A stretch of DNA of 64,000 bases from Salipiger pallidus (GTDB lineage Bacteria; Pseudomonadota; Alphaproteobacteria; Rhodobacterales; Rhodobacteraceae), in the NCBI RefSeq assembly GCF_014643635.1, contig NZ_BMJV01000005.1, forward strand, positions 124,274 to 188,273. The letters are read 5' to 3'. Below are positions 8,691-16,994 of this stretch, piece after piece (position 1 is the stretch's first letter; every line of letters begins with the position of its first letter). The position numbers and the translations under genes were made by a program. The notes under the pieces were generated by a model. That model was given only the letters and a program-made list of their open reading frames with translations, had not been told where the DNA came from and did not search any database.

Positions 8691-9554
8691 ATGACCGAGA
8701 TGACTGCCGTGACCGACACCCAATCGACCCCGGCCGACGCGCCGAAAAAGCCGGTCTTGCCTGACGCGCAGACCGTAACTGAAGTGAAGCACTGGACCGA
8801 CCGCCTGTTCTCGTTCCGGGTGACGCGCCCCGCGAGCCTGCGCTTCCGTTCCGGCGAGTTCGTGATGATCGGCCTGATGGGCGACCCGCATCCCGAGACC
8901 GGCAAGCTGAAGCCCCTCTTGCGCGCCTACTCCATCGCCTCCCCGTCCTGGGATGAGGAAATGGAGTTCTACTCGATCAAGGTGCAGGACGGCCCGCTGA
9001 CCTCCAAGCTGCAGCACATCAAGGTGGGCGACCAGATCATCATGCGCCCCAAGCCCGTGGGCACTCTGGTGCATGACGCACTGCTGCCCGGCAAGCGCAT
9101 CTGGTTCTTTGCCACAGGCACCGGCTTTGCGCCCTTCGCGTCCCTCCTGCGCGAGCCGCAGACCTACGAGGACTACGACGAGGTCATCATCACCCACACC
9201 TGCCGCGAGGCCGGTGAGCTGAAATACGGCGCGGACCTGATCGAGAGCCTCAAGACCGACGAGCTTCTGAACGAGGTGATCGGCGAAGGGTTCTGGAAAA
9301 AGATCAAGTACTACCCCACCACCACCCGCGAAGAGAGCCCCAAGATGGGCCGCATCACCGACCTGATGCGCTCGGGCGAAGCGTTTGCCGATCTGGGCGT
9401 GACGCCTCTCAACCCGGAAACCGACCGGGCGATGATCTGCGGCAACCTCGCCTTCAACCTCGAACTGAAAGAGATGTTCGAGGAATACGGCCTCGAGGAA
9501 GGCGCCAACAGCGACCCCAAGCATTACGTGGTGGAAAAGGCGTTCCTCGACTGA
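8691..9554 (+). CDS. fpr: Ferredoxin--NADP(+) reductase
   Basis: 287 residues. Moves electrons between NADPH and ferredoxin or flavodoxin through FAD. The FAD-binding motif RAYSIASP and the nucleotide-binding motif ATGTGFAPFASLLREP are both clear, and the C-terminal KHYVVEKAFLD is typical of bacterial FPR. ATG 8691 is chosen, with 8700 as alternative; about 20 residues before the conserved part are variable. It follows the cys genes in the same direction and could supply reductant to the ferredoxin-type sulfite reductase. An inverted repeat upstream hints at separate regulation. A strong terminator follows. Confidence 0.93.
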   Translation: MTEMTAVTDTQSTPADAPKKPVLPDAQTVTEVKHWTDRLFSFRVTRPASLRFRSGEFVMIGLMGDPHPETGKLKPLLRAYSIASPSWDEEMEFYSIKVQDGPLTSKLQHIKVGDQIIMRPKPVGTLVHDALLPGKRIWFFATGTGFAPFASLLREPQTYEDYDEVIITHTCREAGELKYGADLIESLKTDELLNEVIGEGFWKKIKYYPTTTREESPKMGRITDLMRSGEAFADLGVTPLNPETDRAMICGNLAFNLELKEMFEEYGLEEGANSDPKHYVVEKAFLD

Positions 9555-9592
9555 CCGTCGTAGAGGACATCGCCCCCACCTCGCACCAGATG

Positions 9593-9629
9593 AAAAAGGG
9601 ACCGGCCCCGATGCCGGTCCCTTTTTTTT
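9593..9629 (+). terminator. Rho-independent terminator after fpr
   Basis: A perfect stem GGGACCGGC / GCCGGTCCC (9598-9606, 9613-9621) with a six-base loop is preceded by AAAAA and followed by eight T. It ends the cys-fpr transcription unit. The flanking A run would also let it work toward the minus strand. Confidence 0.93.
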
Positions 9630-9756
9630 GTTTCTGACGTCAGGCTTCCTTGCGTGGGCCGCCGCCGCGCTCTGGTGACACCACTCGACAAAGTCCGCCG
9701 CCTTGCGCCCGACGCACGGGTAGGCATCCGCCTGTGGCCATTGAACGCGAGGTATC

Positions 9757-10371
9757 TCAGTCTTTGGCCAGTTCGAGATGCTCGCCATCCAGAACCAGCA
9801 GCACGTTGAGGAAAAGCATGATGAACGCAGCTGCGGTGTAGACCGACATGCCCTCAAGCGCCGGGACTGAGAAGAGCGATCCAGGCACGAAGGAATTGCA
9901 AAGCAGGATCGTGACAGCGACCGACACGCCAAGGATGCTCAGCGTCAAGGCAAGGAAATTGCATTTCTCCTTAATGCTCAGCCAAGTCACGAAGGCGCCT
10001 AGAACAAGCCCCAGCGATGTGCCCATGGACATCCGATCCCCCGCCGCAAGCTTGTCCCGAAACAGGACATGGTCGGGCTGCGGCTGGTCAAGGATATTGG
10101 ACACAAGGTAGCTCATTGCGATCAGGAGCACCGCGCTGGACAGCCCCCCGGACCAGTTCAGCGATCGCTCCGTGCGCAACCCCGACAGACCCGTCGCCGC
10201 GAAAAGTGCGGCAAGGCACAGCGCTGTTGCCGGAACCATGGCCGCCCGCCGCGCAGAGCTGCGCACCAACGGCTCCATGCCCGAGCCCAGAGCCCATGCC
10301 ATCAGCACGGCCCCCATCCAGAGCGCCCCGACACAAGCCAGAGCGCAACAGAACCTTCTATGGGCCATCAT
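9757..10371 (-). CDS. Six-helix membrane protein of unknown function
   Basis: 204 residues with six hydrophobic segments at about 8-29, 43-62, 75-93, 115-133, 138-158 and 174-193. The second and third are separated from the fourth by a polar loop (DQPQPDHVLFRDKLAAGDR). I do not recognise a family. It has no catalytic signature and no attached soluble domain. The start may be either of two adjacent ATGs (10371 or 10368). The upstream region is AT-rich (10395-10480), consistent with its own promoter. It stands alone between the fpr terminator and an unrelated gene. Confidence 0.6.
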   Translation of the reverse strand: MMAHRRFCCALACVGALWMGAVLMAWALGSGMEPLVRSSARRAAMVPATALCLAALFAATGLSGLRTERSLNWSGGLSSAVLLIAMSYLVSNILDQPQPDHVLFRDKLAAGDRMSMGTSLGLVLGAFVTWLSIKEKCNFLALTLSILGVSVAVTILLCNSFVPGSLFSVPALEGMSVYTAAAFIMLFLNVLLVLDGEHLELAKD

Positions 10372-10549
10372 GCCCGTCTCCGTAGTCTTGGCGATTGAAT
10401 TTCGATTTGGTCATTAATCCAATAAAACGATTTAACCGTCAACCACCCCGAAAACATAAATGCACGTTTAAGAATGTGATGGCGGAAGTCACGGACTGAC
10501 GCCCCTAACCTCCAATGCTTGCAGCGCCGCATGACGGGTTATCTGCGCG

Positions 10550-11386
10550 TCATTGGACCAGTTGCCCGCGCAGAATGGACAGCGCCGCCTCAAGCAGCAC
10601 AGGATTGTCGCGAGCGCCTTCCAGCGTGCTCTGCGTGGTCCGCTTCAGAAGAGGGCTCAGATCGGCCCCCTCCACGTAATCTATGACCCTGTCGTAGTCG
10701 AACCCCTCGACCGTGAGCAGCCTGTCGAGTTCATCCTTGTCAGGGACATCGGCCGTCTCAGATGGCGCGGCATCGCTGCCCTTGGAGTCCGCTTCAGCCT
10801 GATCCGGAGCGGCCTGCTGCGTCTCGGCAGAGCTATCCGGCCGGTCGGCCGGCGAAGTGCCCGGTTCGGAGGTATGATTGTCGGGCAGAACGCCCTCTGG
10901 AGCGCTTGCCGGCCCATCGCCCACGTCGGAGCTATCTTCACCGGTATCTTCAGCTTGGGCGGTATGTCCGGCCTCGGGGCCAAGGTCACCCGTGCCGTCT
11001 GCCCCGTCGTTGTCACGCGCCATGGCGTCGAGGCTATCATCCAGCGTCTCGCCCATCTCTCCGAGCACCCCGCCAATGGTGGCAGCAGCGGCCTTACCGG
11101 CAACTTCGAGCCGGCGGCCCACTTCACCGGCAGCCTCGTCAAGCGCGGCCCCAGCATCCTCGCCCGGGGCCTCGCCCACGGTCTGCGCCGACGGCTCGGG
11201 GGGGCTGCCTTCGGTGATCGGCGGGGTCCCGTCCACTTCGGCATCCGGCACGTTGGGCTTGGGCGAATGCGACGCCGTGGCCGCTGGTTCGGCTTGCACG
11301 GCCTCTTCGGCCGGCGCATCGCGCAGCGCGTAGGTGAGCCCGCCTACGGCCATGAGGCCGACGATAAGCGCCAGGATTTTTTGCAT
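10550..11386 (-). CDS. Membrane-anchored acidic protein, unknown function
   Basis: 278 residues from ATG 11386, which follows an AGGGGG ribosome site; an in-frame ATG farther upstream lacks one. A single hydrophobic N-terminal segment (about 3-21) is a signal anchor or signal peptide. Residues about 25-215 are low-complexity, rich in Ala, Glu, Asp, Pro and Ser, and probably disordered. The last 60 residues form an ordered-looking domain (DELDRLLTVEGFDYDRVIDY, then LSPLLKRTTQ and a Leu-rich helix). No family is recognised. It is probably periplasmic and stands alone, divergent from infC. Confidence 0.6.
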   Translation of the reverse strand: MQKILALIVGLMAVGGLTYALRDAPAEEAVQAEPAATASHSPKPNVPDAEVDGTPPITEGSPPEPSAQTVGEAPGEDAGAALDEAAGEVGRRLEVAGKAAAATIGGVLGEMGETLDDSLDAMARDNDGADGTGDLGPEAGHTAQAEDTGEDSSDVGDGPASAPEGVLPDNHTSEPGTSPADRPDSSAETQQAAPDQAEADSKGSDAAPSETADVPDKDELDRLLTVEGFDYDRVIDYVEGADLSPLLKRTTQSTLEGARDNPVLLEAALSILRGQLVQ

Positions 11387-11643
11387 GTGTTCCCCCTGAA
11401 TCAGGTGTCTTGAGTGTCTGTGCATCGCGGGACGGATGCCTCCGGCCCGCGTCATCGCATGTGGATTTGCGCACGAACCGAGGGCGTCACAAGGCTGCGT
11501 GGGGCGTAACGGCGCCGATTTGCCCCCTCTGAGAGACGTTCCGCTGTCGTTACGGCGGCTTTCCGCGGATTTGACGCTTGAAACACGGGGCTGCGAGGAC
11601 TATTTTCCGCCCTCAAAGTATTCACGGTAAAAGGACCGATACC

Positions 11644-12189
11644 ATAGCCCGCAGACCTCACAACGCGCCCCCAACGCGCGACACCGGCCCCCGCGTCAAC
11701 GACCGTATCCGGGCCCCCGAAATCCGCCTGATCGGCGCCGAAGGCGAGAACTTGGGTGTTCAGCAGCCGCGCCGCGCCATGGAACTGGCCGAGCAGGCCG
11801 GTCTCGACCTTGTTGAGATTTCTCCGAACGCGACTCCGCCGGTCTGCAAGATCATGGATTTCGGCAAGTTCAAGTATGAGACGCAGAAGCGCGAATCCGA
11901 AGCGCGCAAGAAGCAGAAGATCATCGAGGTCAAAGAGGTCAAGTTCCGTCCCGGCACGGACACGCACGACTATGATGTCAAGATGCGCAACGTCTACAAG
12001 TTCCTCGAGAACGGCGACAAGGTGAAGGTCACCCTGCGCTTCCGGGGCCGCGAGATGGCGCACCAGAACCTTGGCCGCGAGCTGCTCGAACGCGTTGCAG
12101 CGGACGTCAAGGAGCTTGGCAAGGTCGAGAACATGCCGAAGATGGAAGGCCGCCAGATGATCATGATGATCGGGCCGCTTGCCAAGTAA
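11644..12189 (+). CDS. infC: Translation initiation factor IF-3 with ATA start codon
   Basis: 181 residues. IF-3 binds the 30S subunit and checks the start codon and initiator tRNA. The protein begins [20 protein letters not shown], the usual alphaproteobacterial IF-3 start, and the codon just before it is ATA (11644). AAAAGGA lies about eight bases upstream. The N-domain covers about 15-85 and contains the IF-3 signature; the C-domain ends in IMMIGPLAK. No ATG or GTG fits. Rare start codons in infC allow autoregulation, because IF-3 itself discriminates against them. An in-frame ATG at 11578 would add an unconserved leader and is rejected. A terminator follows. Confidence 0.93.
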   Translation: MARRPHNAPPTRDTGPRVNDRIRAPEIRLIGAEGENLGVQQPRRAMELAEQAGLDLVEISPNATPPVCKIMDFGKFKYETQKRESEARKKQKIIEVKEVKFRPGTDTHDYDVKMRNVYKFLENGDKVKVTLRFRGREMAHQNLGRELLERVAADVKELGKVENMPKMEGRQMIMMIGPLAK

Positions 12190-12239
12190 CGGCACCGCTT
12201 CAGGCATGGCCGGTGCGATACCGGCCACCGCAAGGATCA

Positions 12240-12264
12240 CCCGCCGCAGTCACGGCGGGTTTTT
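12240..12264 (+). terminator. Terminator of infC
   Basis: Stem CCCGCCG / CGGCGGG (12240-12246, 12253-12259) with loop CAGTCA is followed by five T. A second perfect hairpin, TGGCCGGT / ACCGGCCA (12207-12214, 12220-12227), lies just upstream. Confidence 0.88.
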
Positions 12265-12633
12265 CTTTGCCTGATCCAGTCTTCGCCCGGTCGAAGTGAT
12301 GGCGACTGAATTGGCCGAAGCCCTGCAGTCGCGCTCTGGCAAGGTTCAAGCCGGGGGTGCTGCCCACAGCGCATCACACCTGCCATCACGACGCGGCCAC
12401 CTTCACCTGGCCTCCTGCAGTCACTCTCGGTGCTGAAGTATTCTTACGAAAGGCTCGTCCGGTGGCGACCTTAGGCCCACCTTGACCTTGGGGAGCAGGT
12501 CATTGCCAAATCTCCTCTTGGCACTCCCACAAGCCGCTTTCGCGTTCGGCACCGGCAAAGCCCTGCGCCTCCCCATGACCGCCGTTTGCTCTCTGGCTCC
12601 TCGCGAGATGGCATTGGCACCAGCGGGTGCAAA
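12265..12633. other. Intergenic region without recognised gene
   Basis: Lies between the infC terminator and the convergent xdhC gene. Short open frames on both strands have no recognisable start context or protein character. No hairpin or repeat stood out. Confidence 0.5.
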
Positions 12634-13602
12634 TCAGACCGCCTTGCGCAGCACCGCAATCATTTCGGACAGGATCGAAACGGCGATCTCCGCCGGCCCC
12701 ATGGACCCTATGGACAGCCCAACCGGCCCGTGGATGCGCGCAATCTCGTCTTCGGTAAAGCCAGCTTCGGCCATGCGCTCACGCCGCAGGCCCTGGGTGC
12801 GCTGCGACCCGAGCGCGCCGATGTAATAGCATTCAGACTTCAGCGCCCGGATCAGCGCCGGGTCGTCCAGCTTGGGATCGTGGCTCAGCAGCACCACGGC
12901 GGTGCGCGCGTCGATTCCCATCTCATCGATCACATCGTCGGGCCAGTCGTTCACAACCGTCTCGCCCGGGAACCTGCTGCTGGCGCCGAAGGTCTCGCGC
13001 GGGTCGATCACCAACGGATCAAAGCCAGCGATCCGCGCCATGGGCACCAGTGCCTGCGCGATATGCACCGCGCCGACGACCAGCAGACGCAGCGGCGGGT
13101 TATGAATGGCCACGAAGGTCCGCCCGTCCTCGGCAAAGCCGGACTTGTCGAGGCGGAAGCGTTCGTCGTGACCCTCGCGCTCCAGCCGTCGCTCACCGGT
13201 GTCGAGGTTCGATACCAGCGCCACCGGAGTCCGAGAGGCGCGCAGGGCGCAGAGCTCTTCCAGTAGCGCCTCGGAGATCACCGAACCCACCGGCTCCACC
13301 AGTACGCGGATGGTGCCGCCGCAGGCCAGACCGACGGTGAAAGCATCACCATCAGACACGCCGAACTCCAGCTCACGCTTTGTACCGTCTTCCAGCGCCT
13401 CCTGCGCCTCGAGGATGACCGCGCCCTCGACGCAGCCACCCGAGACCGATCCTTCAATTTCGCCATTCCCCGAAACAACCAGTTGCGAGCCGATGCCGCG
13501 CGGGGCCGAGCCCCAGGTCTGGATCACCGTGGCAATCACTGCGCCACGGCCCTCACGGTGCCATTCAAGCGCAAGTTCGGGGATCCTGTCGTGGTCAGGC
13601 AT
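12634..13602 (-). CDS. XdhC/CoxI family molybdenum-cofactor maturation protein
   Basis: 322 residues. The N-terminal XdhC/CoxI domain (about 10-75) contains WGSAPRGIGSQL and SVSGGCVEGAVI. The C-terminal XdhC_C Rossmann domain starts near LLVVGAVHIAQALVPMAR. Family members bind or deliver the molybdenum cofactor and its terminal sulfur to xanthine dehydrogenase-type or CO dehydrogenase-type enzymes. No such hydroxylase gene is in the window, so the partner is unknown. It is first in a minus-strand group with the aminotransferase running toward it, 33 bases apart. Confidence 0.88.
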   Translation of the reverse strand: MPDHDRIPELALEWHREGRGAVIATVIQTWGSAPRGIGSQLVVSGNGEIEGSVSGGCVEGAVILEAQEALEDGTKRELEFGVSDGDAFTVGLACGGTIRVLVEPVGSVISEALLEELCALRASRTPVALVSNLDTGERRLEREGHDERFRLDKSGFAEDGRTFVAIHNPPLRLLVVGAVHIAQALVPMARIAGFDPLVIDPRETFGASSRFPGETVVNDWPDDVIDEMGIDARTAVVLLSHDPKLDDPALIRALKSECYYIGALGSQRTQGLRRERMAEAGFTEDEIARIHGPVGLSIGSMGPAEIAVSILSEMIAVLRKAV

Positions 13603-13635
13603 GTGTCTCGTCTTTCTTTCTTGCTGGGCGCGCGC

Positions 13636-14829
13636 TCAGGCCTGCTGCCAGACGGCAGAAACCTCGGCCCGAATGATCGAGGCAATCAGCGCGACGTCGT
13701 CCAAGCTGAATGTAAGTGGCAAGCGCAGATCGACCAGTCCTGCCAGCACCGCATCGGTGCGCGGCAGCGCCGGGCTTTGGGCATAACGCCAGCTGTCGTA
13801 GCGCGAGGTGAAGGCCTGCGGCTCGGCGGCACCGAACCACTTGAGCTCCACCCCCCGCTCGGCGCAGCGGTCCAGAACCGCCTGCACCGCCGTGTCGGCC
13901 CAGCCGGGCAGCAGGAACTGGAAAGACGACCCCACCGGCTGTGCCCTGGCCTCGCGCTGTACCAGCCGCAGCCCCGGCGTGCCGCCGAGGGCCCGCTCCA
14001 TCGCATCATAGCGCTCGTTCCAACGTGCGGCCTGCTCGGGCAACGCGCGCAGCTGCGGGCGCAGGATGGCAGCGCGCAGGTTGTCCATGCGGCCTGACAC
14101 GTTCGGGGTGTCGTATTTCACCCGCTCGAACACCTCCGGGCCCGGCGCAGCGAGATGGCGCTCATACAGCATGTAAGACCCCGACAGCATGACCGCCCGC
14201 GCCGCGATCTCTTCGTCGTCGGTGACGAGAAAGCCGCCCTCGCCGGAGTTGGCATGTTTGTAGGTCTGGGTCGAATAGCAGCCCACCACCCCGTGCCGCC
14301 CTGACGGAACGCCGTCCCAGGCGGCTCCCATGGTGTGGGCGCAATCCTCGATCACCGTGATCCCCGCAGCGTCGCAGATCGCCATGAGCCGATCAATGTC
14401 GCAGATATGGCCTCGCATGTGGCTGAGCATGAGATACCGCGCCTCGCCCGCCAGCGCCTCGAGGTGATCAAGGTCGATCACCAGATCCTCGGTCACCTCC
14501 ACGAACACCGGCACCGCACCGACCGCGGCAATCGCTCCGGGGACCGGCGCAAGCGTGAAGGCGTTGGTCAGCACCTTGTCGCCGGGACGCACCCCCACGG
14601 CGCGCAGCGCACATCCCAGCGCATAGCCGCCAGACGCCACCGCGAGCGCATAGCGCGCACCGGTCAGCGCGGCGAACTCCTGCTCCAGAAGCGCAGCCTC
14701 GGACAGCTCGCCCGGGGCGGTGTTGTAGCGGTGCAGTCTGCCGTGACGCAGGACGGCGAGCGCAGCCTCGATCCCCTCTTCTGGGATGGGCTCCTGCTGG
14801 GTGAAATTGCCTGTGAAACGCGTGTTCAT
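13636..14829 (-). CDS. DegT/DnrJ/EryC1/StrS family aminotransferase
   Basis: 397 residues, the usual size for a PLP-dependent sugar aminotransferase of this family. PLP contacts are D162 in EDCAHTMGAAWDG and the Schiff-base lysine K191 in STQTYKHANSGEGGF. These enzymes usually transaminate nucleotide-linked keto-sugars in envelope polysaccharide or antibiotic sugar pathways. No other sugar-nucleotide genes are adjacent, and the neighbours (XdhC, a HAD phosphatase) do not define a pathway, so the substrate is open. Confidence 0.88.
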   Translation of the reverse strand: MNTRFTGNFTQQEPIPEEGIEAALAVLRHGRLHRYNTAPGELSEAALLEQEFAALTGARYALAVASGGYALGCALRAVGVRPGDKVLTNAFTLAPVPGAIAAVGAVPVFVEVTEDLVIDLDHLEALAGEARYLMLSHMRGHICDIDRLMAICDAAGITVIEDCAHTMGAAWDGVPSGRHGVVGCYSTQTYKHANSGEGGFLVTDDEEIAARAVMLSGSYMLYERHLAAPGPEVFERVKYDTPNVSGRMDNLRAAILRPQLRALPEQAARWNERYDAMERALGGTPGLRLVQREARAQPVGSSFQFLLPGWADTAVQAVLDRCAERGVELKWFGAAEPQAFTSRYDSWRYAQSPALPRTDAVLAGLVDLRLPLTFSLDDVALIASIIRAEVSAVWQQA

Positions 14830-14868
14830 GCCCCCTTGATGCGCCGAGCCGAACCGGGCGTCAACGGC

Positions 14869-15534
14869 TCAGGGCAGCAGGCGCGCGACCTCGTGATGGA
14901 GGTCATCGAAATGGCCGATGATCCCCTCGGGCGACAGCGCCTTCACCCCGTCGCCGTCGGGCCCGAAAGTCACCAGAATGCACGGCACCCCCGCCGCTGA
15001 CGCGGTCTTTCGGTCGGTGTCGGTGTCACCGACAAGGCAGGAGCGCGAGATCTCGCCACCGAGCCGTGCGACGGCCTCCCGATAGGGCCACGCGTCGGGC
15101 TTGCGGACGGGCAGCGTGTCCGCGCCGATCAGGGCACCGAAATAGGACCGCACCCCCAGTTTCTGCAGCAGGCTTTCCGCCAGCGCCTCGGGTTTGTTGG
15201 TGCAGATGCCGACCTTGTCCCCGGCCTCCAGCAGCGCCTGAACCGCCGCCATGGCCCCGGGATAAAGGCGGGTGTGGATGTCGATATCCTCGCCATAGAC
15301 CTCGAGAAGCCGCGGATACCATGTCTCGACCAGCTCCGCATCGTAGGCACCGGCCCGCTCCAGCCCCAGCTTCAGCATCGCCCGCGCTCCGCGAATGGCG
15401 GTCGCGGCATCGCGGTCGGGCTCGAGACGCACTTCGTTGCCCATCTCGTCGAAGCAACGGTTGGCGGCGGCAATGAGATCGCCACTGGTGTCCGCCAGCG
15501 TACCGTCGAGGTCGAAAATCACGGTCCGGGTCAT
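14869..15534 (-). CDS. gph: HAD-superfamily phosphatase, phosphoglycolate phosphatase-like
   Basis: 221 residues from ATG 15534, which follows ACAGGAGAG; a GTG at 15549 is an alternative. It has the HAD motifs: FDLDGTLADT with both catalytic Asp near the N-terminus, TNKPEAL (motif II), a Lys in PVRKPDAWPY and the acidic GDTDTDRKTA (motif IV). A helical cap sits between motifs I and II (type C1). Family relatives dephosphorylate 2-phosphoglycolate made by Rubisco oxygenation or DNA repair. Substrate specificity is not certain from motifs alone. It is divergent from glmU. Confidence 0.85.
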   Translation of the reverse strand: MTRTVIFDLDGTLADTSGDLIAAANRCFDEMGNEVRLEPDRDAATAIRGARAMLKLGLERAGAYDAELVETWYPRLLEVYGEDIDIHTRLYPGAMAAVQALLEAGDKVGICTNKPEALAESLLQKLGVRSYFGALIGADTLPVRKPDAWPYREAVARLGGEISRSCLVGDTDTDRKTASAAGVPCILVTFGPDGDGVKALSPEGIIGHFDDLHHEVARLLP

Positions 15535-15639
15535 CGTCTCTCCTGTCACACGGCGAAATCAGACGTGATGCCCGCCGACTTGCTCCTGCTCACTGAACCG
15601 ATAAAACCGAAGAAGGCAGAACACAAATGAGAAACCAGC

Positions 15640-16989
15640 ATGAGCATCGCCCTGATCATTCTTGCAGCGGGCAAGGGCTCCCGCATGGAGTCCGACCTAC
15701 CCAAAGTGTTGCACCGTATCGCGCACGCGCCGATGCTGTGGCACGCCATGCGCGCCGGCCAGTCACTCGACCCCGAACGCACGGTGGTGGTCACCGGACA
15801 TGGCTCGGACGAGGTGACGGCGGCGGCGCATGAATACGACCCCGAGGCGCGCGTGGTGCTGCAGACCGACCAGCTCGGCACCGCCCATGCGGTGGCACAG
15901 GCCGCCCCCGAGCTCGAAGGCTTCGACGGCGATGCCATTGTGCTTTATGGCGACACGCCCTTCATCAGCCACGAGACCCTCGAGAAGATGGCGCAGGCGC
16001 GCGCCAAACACGACGTGGTCGTGCTCGGCTTCGAAGCCGAGGATCCGGCGCGCTATGGTCGGCTTCTCACCGATGGCGACACCCTTCTTCGCATCGTCGA
16101 ATGGAAGGATGCATCAGATCAGGAACGCAAGATAAACCTCTGTAATTCCGGCGTTATTGCCGCCGATGCCCAGACCCTCATGAGCCTAATTTCCGCTGTC
16201 GGAAACGACAACGCGGCGGGTGAATACTACCTGCCGGACATCGTGTCAATCGCCCGCTCGCGTGGGTTGAAATCCGGCGTGGTGCATTGTGACATCTCGG
16301 AAACCGTTGGCGTGAACTCCCGCGCGGAACTGGCTGCGGCGGAAAAGGTTTTCCAGGCCAGCACCCGGTCGCGGATGCTGTCCGAAGGGGTCGCAATGTT
16401 CGCCCCTGAAACCGTCTGGCTGTCCTGGGACACGGTCATCGGTCGCGAGACCGAGGTCGAGCCCAACATCGTCTTCGGTCCCGGCGTGACGGTGGAATCC
16501 GGGGCGCGCATCCGGGCATTCTCGCACCTCGAGGGCTGCCACGTGAGCCGCGGCGCCGTGGTCGGCCCCTTCGCCCGTCTGCGCCCCGGCGCGGAGCTGG
16601 CCGAAGACAGCCACGTGGGCAACTTCTGCGAAGTCAAGAACGCCTACCTTTCCGAAGGCGTAAAGGCCAATCATCTCAGCTACATAGGCGATGCCGACGT
16701 GGGAAAGGGCACCAACATTGGCGCCGGGACCATCACATGCAACTACGATGGCGTCTTCAAGCACCGCACCACCATTGGCGAGAATGCCTTCATCGGATCC
16801 AACACTATGCTGGTGGCGCCGGTCCATGTAGGAGACGGCGCGATGACCGGCTCCGGCTCGGTCATCACTGATGACGTGGCACCGGGCGCGCTGGCGCTGG
16901 GACGGGCGAAACAGGTCGAGAAACCGGGTTTTGCGACCCGCCTCATGGACATGCTGAAGGCCAAGAAGGCCAAGCAGAACAAAGGATAA
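15640..16989 (+). CDS. glmU: Bifunctional N-acetylglucosamine-1-phosphate uridyltransferase / glucosamine-1-phosphate acetyltransferase
   Basis: 449 residues. Makes UDP-GlcNAc for peptidoglycan and lipopolysaccharide: acetylates glucosamine-1-phosphate, then adds UMP. The N-terminal pyrophosphorylase domain begins LAAGKGSRMESDLPKVL, with YGDTPFI later. The C-terminal left-handed beta-helix (about 245-435) contains NFCEVKNA and NIGAGTITCNYDG, the acetyltransferase signature. It lies five bases before glmS, so two successive steps of hexosamine synthesis are one operon. Confidence 0.96.
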   Translation: MSIALIILAAGKGSRMESDLPKVLHRIAHAPMLWHAMRAGQSLDPERTVVVTGHGSDEVTAAAHEYDPEARVVLQTDQLGTAHAVAQAAPELEGFDGDAIVLYGDTPFISHETLEKMAQARAKHDVVVLGFEAEDPARYGRLLTDGDTLLRIVEWKDASDQERKINLCNSGVIAADAQTLMSLISAVGNDNAAGEYYLPDIVSIARSRGLKSGVVHCDISETVGVNSRAELAAAEKVFQASTRSRMLSEGVAMFAPETVWLSWDTVIGRETEVEPNIVFGPGVTVESGARIRAFSHLEGCHVSRGAVVGPFARLRPGAELAEDSHVGNFCEVKNAYLSEGVKANHLSYIGDADVGKGTNIGAGTITCNYDGVFKHRTTIGENAFIGSNTMLVAPVHVGDGAMTGSGSVITDDVAPGALALGRAKQVEKPGFATRLMDMLKAKKAKQNKG

Positions 16990-16994
16990 CGGGC

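Noticed and set aside
11578-11643. ATG-initiated extension of infC
   Set aside because: The added residues are not IF-3-like and there is no ribosome site; ATA at 11644 fits family and spacing.
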